Positions 57,309 to 64,000 of a stretch of 64,000 nt of DNA are shown one piece after another. The DNA is taken from positions 62,001 through 126,000 of the forward strand of contig CAZZIP010000005.1 in NCBI GenBank assembly GCA_964654415.1, read 5' to 3'. Positions within the stretch are counted from its first letter, which is position 1. Each line of letters starts with the position of its first letter. Under the pieces are notes generated by a model. It saw only the letters and a program-made list of their open reading frames with translations, was not told the DNA's origin and made no database searches. The translations under genes and the position numbers were made by a program. The stretch comes from Methylohalobius sp964654415. Its GTDB lineage: Bacteria; Pseudomonadota; Gammaproteobacteria; Methylococcales; Methylothermaceae.

Positions 57309-58193
57309 TTAGCTATTTCGGCAGATTTGCACAATGTCTGCGAAGATGGCTTCGGCGTGGCCGGTAGGGAGCGAATAATGGCCTTCTTTAGGCACGACGT
57401 GGAGCTTGGCTTTGGGCAGCTGTCCGGCGAGATAGCGGGCGTGGGCAAGGGGGACCACGGTGTCGGCATCGCCGTGCCACAGCGTGACCGGCAGATCGAT
57501 GGCGGCAAGTTCTACTCCCCACGGCCGAACGTACTGAATAAAGTCGCGCAGGGGACCTGCAGCTCCATGGCGTAGCCCTTCGCAGATGGTGGCGCGAAAC
57601 ACCTCGCGGATTGGGAGATCCGCCAAAGTCAGGCGGTCCTTCTCGGGCAGATGACGCATCAACAGGGCGAACGTGAAATCCGGGAAGCGCCTCAAGAAGC
57701 GCGCGGTAGGGTTGCCGAAGAACAGCCTTAGCGCCCAGGGGGCCTGTTGGGCGAGAAAAAACGCCCAGCGTGCCGCCGGGCTCATCCCTCGGCGCAATTC
57801 CGCCCGAGCAACCGGACCCAGCGCACAGACCAAGCCTAGCGCTAAGACCCTGGTCCGCAGGCGCCAACCGCAAGCTAAGGCATAGGGGCCGCCGCCGGAG
57901 ATGCCCAAGACGGAAAAGCGCTCAAGCTGTAAGTGGTCTGCCAAACGCTCCAGGTCTTCGGGCCAATCGGCAATCCGCATCGGGGGCAGGGGGTCGGAGT
58001 TGCCGTAGCCGGGTCGGTCGGGAGCGATCAGATGAATTTTCAGCCGCCTTGCGGTGTCCGCGACCAGCCTGGCCTCCAGGCGCGAGGAAGGCAGGCCGTG
58101 GCAGTAAAAAACCGGCTGTCCTCCTGGATCGCCGTAGCGGGCAAAGCCGATGCGCCTCCCTTGGGGGAGGGTAAGCACTTCGTCGGCGATCAT
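57309..58193 (-). CDS. alpha/beta hydrolase
   Basis: A 294-residue alpha/beta hydrolase. The nucleophile elbow is GISGGGPYALA (Ser near residue 100), the oxyanion region is YCHGLPSSRLEA, Asp is plausible in LWHGDADTVVPL, and the catalytic His is in KEGHYSLPTGH. No signal peptide. Substrate cannot be predicted. The start overlaps the rep stop by 4 bp, and it may share a transcript with rep and the M20 peptidase gene. Confidence 0.85.
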   Translation of the reverse strand: MIADEVLTLPQGRRIGFARYGDPGGQPVFYCHGLPSSRLEARLVADTARRLKIHLIAPDRPGYGNSDPLPPMRIADWPEDLERLADHLQLERFSVLGISGGGPYALACGWRLRTRVLALGLVCALGPVARAELRRGMSPAARWAFFLAQQAPWALRLFFGNPTARFLRRFPDFTFALLMRHLPEKDRLTLADLPIREVFRATICEGLRHGAAGPLRDFIQYVRPWGVELAAIDLPVTLWHGDADTVVPLAHARYLAGQLPKAKLHVVPKEGHYSLPTGHAEAIFADIVQICRNS

Positions 58194-60202
58194 CCACCCT
58201 CCTTAAGTAGGGCTTTCATCTGGCTGAGCGCAGCTCGGCCTTGGGCCTTCCTGTCTTCTGGGGTGAGGGTCGAGCGATCCTGCCACATAAGGACGTCTTC
58301 TGGCAGTTCGGCCAGGAACCGGCTGGGCTGGCAGGAAACAAGCTCGCCATAGCGTTTGCGCTTGCGGCAGTAGCTTAGGGTCAAGCTCTTTTGAGCGCGG
58401 GTGATGCCAACGTAAGCCAGGCGTCTTTCCTCTTCGATTGAATTCTGGTCGATGCTGTTTTGGTGAGGTAGTAGTCCCTCTTCCATCCCCACTAGATAAA
58501 CGTGGGGGAATTCCAAGCCTTTGGCAGCGTGCAGCGTCATGAGGGCGACCCGATCGCCAGCTTCCTCGTCGCGGGTACGTTCGAGGACGTCGATCAGGAG
58601 TAGTTTGCCCACCGCTGCTCCCAGGGGGTCTTCACTGTCTGCGACTTCTTCGAGCAGGCGGCCCAGCCAATCCAGAAGTTCGCGGGCGTTTTCCCATTTG
58701 CGTTCGGCCTGTTTGGGGTTGGCGGCGATTTCACGCAGATGGTTCCGGTAGCCGATGTTTTCTATTATCTCTTCGACCACCCCCAGGGTGTCGCCGCGTC
58801 GGGCGCGATCTGCAGCATCCACTAGAAAATCGCAGAAGTGTTGCAAGCGGGCGATGGTCTTTTCCGGCAAGACCTGGGTCAGCCCCATTTCGTAGCAGGC
58901 GGAAAACAACGAGACGTGGCGGTTTTGGGCATAAGCACCGAGCTTCTCCAGAGTGGTGGGCCCGAGCTCGCGCTTGGGGGTGTTGATCACCCGCAGGAAG
59001 GCGACGTCGTCGTCCGGGTTGATGAGCAGCCGTAGGTAAGCTACCACGTCTTTGACTTCCGCATGAGCGAAGAATGACTGACCACCGCTGATAAAATAAG
59101 GAATGCGCTGTTCCCTGAGGCTGCGTTCAAATAGCCGAGCCTGATGGTTGCTGCGATAGAGGATGGCGTAGTCGGCAAAGCGTCCTCCCTTGCGGAGCTT
59201 GTGGTGTAACAAGTCGGCAGCGATCTGGCTAGCCTCGGCAAACTCGTCTTCGTGGTTCAAGACCCGAATCGGGTCGCCCGATCCCAGGCGGCTCCAGAGC
59301 TTTTTCTCGAAGGCGTGTGGGTTGTTGGCGATCAGCTGATTGGCCGCTTTGAGAATGCTCCCGGTAGAGCGGTAGTTCTGCTCTAGTTTGATGACCTTCA
59401 GGCGCGGATAGTCCTGCCCCAGTCTGACCAGGTTTTCCGCCCGGGCGCCGCGCCAGGCATAGATGGACTGGTCGTCATCCCCGACTACGGTGAAACGCCC
59501 AAGTCTTCCGGCGAGTTGGCGCAACAGCTCGTATTGGGCGAGGTTGGTATCCTGATACTCGTCTACCAGGAGATAGCGCAGCCGGTCTTGCCACTGTTCC
59601 AGAATCTCCGGATGAGTTTGGAACAGCAGGACCGGCAGCAGGATCAGGTCGTCGAAATCGACGGCATTGTAGGCTTTCAGGCAGCGCTGGTATTCGCCGT
59701 AGAGCCAGGCAGCGGGGCGCTCGCTGTCGTTAGCTTGGACTTCGGCTTGCTCCGGGAGTATCAGCTCGTTTTTCCAGGTGCCGATTCGCTGGGCATGGCT
59801 AGGCAGGTCGTCGGCAGGAAGCGGCGGGCGACGATGGCTGGCGATTTCTCGCAGCAAGCTCAGGCGGTCGTGAGTATCGAGGATGGAGATGCCCGCCTTG
59901 TAGCCGAGGGCTCGATGTTCCCGGCGCAGGATGTCCAACCCCAGGGAATGGAAGGTGGATACCGTCAATCCCTTAGCCGCTCGACCCTGGACCAACTGCC
60001 CAGCCCGTTCCTGCATCTCCCGCGCGGCTTTGTTGGTGAAGGTAAGGGCGGCAATATGACGCGCTGCGAGCCCTTGGCCGATCAGATAGGCGATCTTGTG
60101 AGTGATGACGCGGGTCTTGCCACTGCCAGCCCCTGCGATCACCAGCACTGGGGAGTCGGTGGCTTTGACCGCTGCCCGCTGCTGGGGATTCAGATCATGC
60201 AT
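58190..60202 (-). CDS. rep: ATP-dependent DNA helicase Rep
   Basis: A 670-residue superfamily 1A helicase. Motif I is GAGSGKTRVITHKIAYL, followed by LTFTNKAAREMQERAGQ, DEYQDTNLAQYELL, DDQSIYAWRGA, KLEQNYRS and ALMTLHAAKGLEFPHVYL. Rep removes proteins ahead of replication forks. The ATG at 60202, 8 bp inside the peptidase stop, gives MHDLNPQQRAAV, like E. coli Rep; a TTG at 60217 is also in frame. UvrD is possible, but the start and length fit Rep better. Confidence 0.88.
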   Translation of the reverse strand: MHDLNPQQRAAVKATDSPVLVIAGAGSGKTRVITHKIAYLIGQGLAARHIAALTFTNKAAREMQERAGQLVQGRAAKGLTVSTFHSLGLDILRREHRALGYKAGISILDTHDRLSLLREIASHRRPPLPADDLPSHAQRIGTWKNELILPEQAEVQANDSERPAAWLYGEYQRCLKAYNAVDFDDLILLPVLLFQTHPEILEQWQDRLRYLLVDEYQDTNLAQYELLRQLAGRLGRFTVVGDDDQSIYAWRGARAENLVRLGQDYPRLKVIKLEQNYRSTGSILKAANQLIANNPHAFEKKLWSRLGSGDPIRVLNHEDEFAEASQIAADLLHHKLRKGGRFADYAILYRSNHQARLFERSLREQRIPYFISGGQSFFAHAEVKDVVAYLRLLINPDDDVAFLRVINTPKRELGPTTLEKLGAYAQNRHVSLFSACYEMGLTQVLPEKTIARLQHFCDFLVDAADRARRGDTLGVVEEIIENIGYRNHLREIAANPKQAERKWENARELLDWLGRLLEEVADSEDPLGAAVGKLLLIDVLERTRDEEAGDRVALMTLHAAKGLEFPHVYLVGMEEGLLPHQNSIDQNSIEEERRLAYVGITRAQKSLTLSYCRKRKRYGELVSCQPSRFLAELPEDVLMWQDRSTLTPEDRKAQGRAALSQMKALLKEGG

Positions 60203-61607
60203 GGTAGTGACAGGCAAGGACGTGGGCGATACATGCGGTCAGCTTTTTGGCATAGGGAAGGTGGAGAAACTCGTTGGGTCCGTGAGCGTTGCTCCCCGGT
60301 CCCAACACGCCGGTGATCAAAAATTGGGCGGCAGGAAAGCGCTTGCCCAGAAGACCCATGAACGGGATACTGGCGCCTAGCCCCAAGTAAACGGCAGGAT
60401 GGCCATACAGGGTGCGCGAAGCCGTATCGCAGGCGGAAAGCAGCCAAGGGGCAGGGGGCGGTGCTTCCCAGCCGTCACCTTCTGCTTCAAATTGAATCTG
60501 AATCTGAGCGCCGTAAGGGGGATCAACGCGCAGGGTGTTCTCGATGGCGCGTTTGGCAGTCTCGCACGCCACTGTCGGCGGCAGGCGGAAGGAGAGCTTC
60601 AACGTGGTATAAGCGCGCATGACGTTGCCGGCTTCTTTGGCCCTAGGCAGTCCTTCCTGGCCTACTACGCACAGGCTCGGGCGCCAAGTGTTGTTGAGGA
60701 TGAGTTCTAAAGGGTTGTCAGTCAGCGGCTTAAGGCCGGGCAGGGGGTTGAGACCCTCGATGAGCCGCGTGCCGAGGATGCAGGCTGCGGCTTTGGCTTG
60801 TTCCATACGGATGGCGGGGATCGGCGCGTAAAGTTCTTGAAGCTTTATCCTGCCGCTTGCAGCGTCTTCCAAGCGATCCAAGAGCAGGCGTGCGATCGCA
60901 AAGGATTCTGGCACTAGCCCCGACGCTATCCCGGAGTGGACGGCCTCGTGCAAGGTGCGTACGGTGAGGGTACAGGACAACATCCCGCGCAATGAGGTGG
61001 TGGCCCACAGCCGTTCGTAATCGCCGGCGCCAGAATCCAAGGCGATCACCAGGTCTGGGGTGCCGGTTAGCTCGGCACTGGCCTCGAGGTAAGCCGGAAG
61101 GTCCGGCGAACCGCTTTCTTCGGAAAATTCGATCAGAATTACTAGCCTGGCGTGCGGGAGGCCCTGCCGGTGCAGGGCTTTAGCGGCCGCTACGGCAGCG
61201 AACAAAGCATAGCCGTCATCGGCCCCACCGCGGCCGTATAATTTTCCCTCCTCGATCACCGGTTGCCAGGGGCCTAGCCCTTCGCGCCAGCCTTCCATCT
61301 CCGGCTGCTTGTCCAGGTGGCCATAAAGCAGCACGGTTTTCTCGCTTTGCCCGGGAATTTCCACTAGAATCAACGGGGTTTTCCCAGGCAGCTGCAAGTC
61401 GTGGAGACGCCAGTCGGACTCGGCCTGGGCTTTGAGCCAGGCAAATGCCAACCGCTTGGCGTGCTCCAGGTGGCCGCGAGCTTCCCAGTCGGGGTCGAAA
61501 GCCACCGAAAGGCAAGGGATTTTGATGTATTCAGTCAAGGTCGGAAGGATCGCGCTGTCCCAGAAAGCGTCGGTGAAAGCGATAAAGTCGGTGGGAGAAT
61601 GAGGCAT
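60195..61607 (-). CDS. M20 family metallopeptidase
   Basis: A 470-residue zinc peptidase of the M20 (ArgE/DapE/CPG2) family. Metal ligands are in YGHLDKQPEMEGW, RGGADDGYALFAAV, EFSEESGS and near LGLGASIPFMGLLG; the proposed catalytic Glu is in EESGS. The insert after about 180 is the dimerisation domain. It may be a dipeptidase; other hydrolase substrates are possible. It is divergent from the flavoprotein gene. Confidence 0.88.
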   Translation of the reverse strand: MPHSPTDFIAFTDAFWDSAILPTLTEYIKIPCLSVAFDPDWEARGHLEHAKRLAFAWLKAQAESDWRLHDLQLPGKTPLILVEIPGQSEKTVLLYGHLDKQPEMEGWREGLGPWQPVIEEGKLYGRGGADDGYALFAAVAAAKALHRQGLPHARLVILIEFSEESGSPDLPAYLEASAELTGTPDLVIALDSGAGDYERLWATTSLRGMLSCTLTVRTLHEAVHSGIASGLVPESFAIARLLLDRLEDAASGRIKLQELYAPIPAIRMEQAKAAACILGTRLIEGLNPLPGLKPLTDNPLELILNNTWRPSLCVVGQEGLPRAKEAGNVMRAYTTLKLSFRLPPTVACETAKRAIENTLRVDPPYGAQIQIQFEAEGDGWEAPPPAPWLLSACDTASRTLYGHPAVYLGLGASIPFMGLLGKRFPAAQFLITGVLGPGSNAHGPNEFLHLPYAKKLTACIAHVLACHYHA

Positions 61608-61670
61608 GGTCAGGTCCGATCGATTCGACGGCGGCTATTATACCGGCCATTTCAAAATTCCAGGAAAGCG

Positions 61671-62732
61671 ATGCAAATTGCGGTCGTAGGCGGTGGTATC
61701 AACGGGGTGATGACGGCCTGGGCGTTGGCCAGGCGTGGGGTGGTCGTGGATCTGTATGAGCGCGATCGCCTGATGGGCGCCACCAGTCGCGCCACTACTA
61801 AGATGCTGCACGGCGGATTGCGCTATCTGGAGCACGGCCGCTTCAGCTTGGTGCGGGAAGCTCTGCGCGAGCGGGCCTGGTGGCTCCGACAGGCGCCCCA
61901 GTTTGCCCGGAAGTTCCAGTTGGTATTGCCGGTCTATCGGGGGGCGCGACCGCGCTGGTGGTTGGGCCTGGGTCTTGCGCTCTACGACTTGCTTGCGGCC
62001 GGATCTGGTTTTCCCCCCAGCCGCTGGCTTCAGGCAGATGCGCTGAAAGCGTTCTTTCCCACCCTCTCGGTACCAGGGCTGATCGGGGGTTATGTTTATT
62101 GGGACGGCCAGATGGACGACTATAAGCTCGGCCTATGGGCCGCTGAGCGAGCACGAGAAGCGGGGGTCAGGATCTACGAGCACACGCCGGTTGCAACAAT
62201 TGCGGAAAACGGGATAGTGGTGACCGATGCCCCCCGGCAGTACGACCGGGTGATCAACGCGGCAGGTCCTTGGGCAGAGCAATTGTTGATTCAGAGCGGC
62301 TTACAAAGCGCTTACCATTTAACTTTGGTCCGCGGCAGCCATCTGGTGGTCAGGCGCCGGATAGCCTTAGGATGCGTGCTCCAGGTGCCTGGGGAAAGAC
62401 GCCTGGTGTTTTTGCTTCCGTATGGCGAGGCAGCGCTTTTAGGCACGACCGAAGTGCCGCAGGCGATTTCCGATCCGATCGAGCCCTCATCCGAAGAGGT
62501 CGAGTATCTCATCGGTTGCTATAACGCGTTTTTTTCCGATCGCCTGGAATTTGGCGACGTGACGGATTCCTTCGCCGGCTTGCGCGCCATTGTGACCCGG
62601 GGGCAAGATTATTCTCGCGCCAGCCGGGAGGCGGTGATCGAGCGCCGCGGCAGGCTGATCAACGTATTCGGCGGCAAGTGGACCACCTCCCGCGCGCTGG
62701 CGGAAAAGGTCGTCAGGATCGCCTTGGCATAA
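61671..62732 (+). CDS. glycerol-3-phosphate dehydrogenase-like FAD oxidoreductase
   Basis: A 353-residue protein with an N-terminal FAD-binding motif (IAVVGGGINGVMTAWALARRG) and the DAO/GlpD features YERDRLMGATSRATTKMLHGGLRYLEHGRF, VINAAGPWAEQL and TRGQDYSRASREAVIER, ending FGGKWTTSRALAEKVV. It lacks the C-terminal alpha domain of full GlpD (about 500 residues), so it resembles the shorter archaeal/thermophile forms. Start ATG at 61671 has AGGAAAG upstream; a longer frame to 61401 is not supported. Confidence 0.85.
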   Translation: MQIAVVGGGINGVMTAWALARRGVVVDLYERDRLMGATSRATTKMLHGGLRYLEHGRFSLVREALRERAWWLRQAPQFARKFQLVLPVYRGARPRWWLGLGLALYDLLAAGSGFPPSRWLQADALKAFFPTLSVPGLIGGYVYWDGQMDDYKLGLWAAERAREAGVRIYEHTPVATIAENGIVVTDAPRQYDRVINAAGPWAEQLLIQSGLQSAYHLTLVRGSHLVVRRRIALGCVLQVPGERRLVFLLPYGEAALLGTTEVPQAISDPIEPSSEEVEYLIGCYNAFFSDRLEFGDVTDSFAGLRAIVTRGQDYSRASREAVIERRGRLINVFGGKWTTSRALAEKVVRIALA

Positions 62733-62807
62733 AACCGTTGACAGCATTTGCCAAAGCCGGTATCCAGGAAGCGCCTAAAAAAATAAATAACTTGAGGAGG
62801 AAGACTC

Positions 62808-64000
62808 ATGCAGTATCTGCTTTATTTATTACCGCCCGGCTTGGGAGTGTTTGGTCTGTATGCCGCCTGGCGGATTTATCAGCTCGTCAAGGAGACCCCG
62901 GCGGGAGAGGGCAAGATCGCCCAGATCGCCGAGCAGATCCATTTGGGGGCGATGGTGTTCATCCGCCGCGAGTACCAAATTTTGGGAGTCTTTGTAGCGG
63001 TGCTTTTCGGCTTGCTATTTTATTTCCTAGGCTGGAGGACGGCGTTGTGCTTCCTGGTAGGTGCAACGGCCTCGGCTGCAGCCGGCTATATCGGCATGAG
63101 TACGGCCACTCGTGCCAATGTGCGCACCACTGTGGCGGCCTCCACTGGCGATGCCGCCAAGGCACTGGAGGTGGCCTTTTTCGGCGGTTCGATCATGGGG
63201 CTGGCGGTGGCCTCTCTGGGGCTGTTGGGGTTGGGGTTGATGTATCTGTTCTTCGGCGATGACCCAGAGACCGCTCACGCGCTGCACGGCTTCGGCATGG
63301 GAGCCTCGACGGTGGCGTTGTTCTCGCGCGTCGGCGGCGGCATCTACACCAAGAGCGCCGACGTGGGGGCGGACCTGGTCGGTAAGGTGGAGGCAGGGAT
63401 TCCCGAGGACGATCCACGCAATCCCGGGGTGATCGCCGACAACGTCGGCGACAACGTAGGGGATGTGGCCGGGATGGGGTCGGACATCTTCGAGTCGTAT
63501 TGCGGTGCGATGATCGCCACCATCGCCATGGCCTCTACGATGGCCGCAGAGACCCTGGCGCCGGTCGGCTCCCGCGGGGCGCTGATGTTTTTGCCTTTAG
63601 GGCTGGCCTCGGTAGGGCTTTTGTCCTCCATCGCCGGAATCTGGTTGGTCAGGCAGAACGCCTCTAGGCCAGCAGAGGTGGCGCTTAGGATGGGGACGGT
63701 CGGGGCGGCGGTCATCTTCATCTTCTTGGCCCTGATCGTGATCGCGCTGGCTCAGGTCAACCTCAAAGCTTGGCTGGCGGTCCTGGCAGGGGCTTTAGGC
63801 GGGATCGTGATCGGCCTGGTGACCGAGTATTACACCGGCGGCCGGCCGGTGGCGAGAATCGCCCAGGCCGGCGAAACAGGACCAGCTACGGTCATCATCG
63901 CCGGGCTCGCCACCGGGATGGAATCGGTGGTGGTTCCTATCCTGAGCATCAGCGCCATCATTTTCGTAGCCAATTGGCTGGTCGGGCTTTATGGGGTCGG
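62808..64000 (+). CDS. hppA: membrane-bound proton-translocating pyrophosphatase (partial)
   Basis: The first 397 residues of an H+-PPase, which pumps protons with the energy of PPi; the gene continues past the window edge. Diagnostic motifs are present: DVGADLVGKVEAGIPEDDPRNP and ADNVGDNVGDVAGMGSDIFESYCGA, with the Asp/Lys residues that bind Mg-PPi. Start ATG has GAGGAGG 7 bases upstream. At least six membrane helices are in the visible part. Whether it is K+-dependent is decided by residues beyond the window. Confidence 0.95.
   Translation, partial: MQYLLYLLPPGLGVFGLYAAWRIYQLVKETPAGEGKIAQIAEQIHLGAMVFIRREYQILGVFVAVLFGLLFYFLGWRTALCFLVGATASAAAGYIGMSTATRANVRTTVAASTGDAAKALEVAFFGGSIMGLAVASLGLLGLGLMYLFFGDDPETAHALHGFGMGASTVALFSRVGGGIYTKSADVGADLVGKVEAGIPEDDPRNPGVIADNVGDNVGDVAGMGSDIFESYCGAMIATIAMASTMAAETLAPVGSRGALMFLPLGLASVGLLSSIAGIWLVRQNASRPAEVALRMGTVGAAVIFIFLALIVIALAQVNLKAWLAVLAGALGGIVIGLVTEYYTGGRPVARIAQAGETGPATVIIAGLATGMESVVVPILSISAIIFVANWLVGLYGV

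Noticed and set aside
1..64000. CRISPR array, prophage or intact insertion sequence
   Set aside because: No regularly spaced repeats, phage genes or transposase genes were found on either strand.

Overview
The window looks like the chromosome of a methylotrophic, probably methane-oxidising, gammaproteobacterium. The evidence is a tetrahydromethanopterin (H4MPT)/methanofuran-type cofactor cluster at 32.2-36.3 kb (MfnB-like, DUF447, DUF6513 pterin-binding protein, folP, pterin carbinolamine dehydratase), a Fae-family protein, a membrane pyrophosphatase, two TIGR04073 proteins and a type II secretion cluster. The suggestion of a warm-adapted relative of Methylothermus/Methylomarinovum is inference only. 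Coding density is high, and most genes sit in tight operons with 1-4 bp (often ATGA) overlaps.

Region 1 (0-12.7 kb, all minus strand) is the most striking. It reads, in transcription order: SulP anion transporter, six membrane/peripheral subunits related to hydrogenase-4/formate hydrogenlyase (HyfB, C, E, F, G, I types), a DUF2490 outer-membrane beta-barrel, a sensor kinase and a sigma-54-dependent regulator. The 'hydrogenase' large subunit has lost three of the four NiFe-binding cysteines, and no ferredoxin-like subunit is present, so this is an energy-converting-hydrogenase-related (Ehr-type) complex with unknown electron chemistry. A near-consensus -24/-12 promoter and an 11-bp direct repeat lie upstream of the SulP gene, which fits control by the regulator at the operon's end.

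Region 2 (12.8-16.4 kb) holds a Fur-boxed ceruloplasmin-like multicopper oxidase, a second promoter overlapped by a perfect Fur palindrome in front of two overlapping small unknown genes, a cytochrome c, and then a patch of decayed DNA: a ZIP transporter remnant, a TIGR04073 gene with a duplicated tail, a 23S rRNA-like fragment and a truncated redoxin gene.

Region 3 (16.4-24.2 kb) encodes a diheme cytochrome c, a ba3-type oxidase (subunits I, II and a tiny IIa), then a prohibitin-like protein, cobalamin adenosyltransferase, Fe superoxide dismutase, a second TIGR04073 protein, and a lipoprotein L,D-transpeptidase with an SH3 partner.

Region 4 (24.4-29.8 kb) is one operon: ECF sigma factor, cupin anti-sigma factor, DUF4331 exported protein, TPR protein and HupE/UreJ_2 membrane protein. 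It is a plausible uncharacterised stress or metal response system.

Region 5 (29.9-39.1 kb) carries an aldolase-like protein without recognisable metal ligands, pyrD, the C1-cofactor genes, folE, hemH and a DUF2459 lipoprotein. Region 6 (39.1-51.1 kb) has penicillin-binding protein 1B, a GGDEF/EAL protein, an HDOD protein, a GH57 glycosidase and gspE-F-H-I-J-K without gspG. Region 7 (51.2-64 kb) has a HicAB toxin-antitoxin locus with two trailing small genes, ilvE, glnE, a DksA-like protein, tRNA-Arg(CCG), a hydrolase, rep helicase, an M20 peptidase, a glycerol-3-phosphate dehydrogenase-like flavoprotein and the start of hppA, which runs off the right edge. No CRISPR array, prophage or intact insertion sequence was seen.
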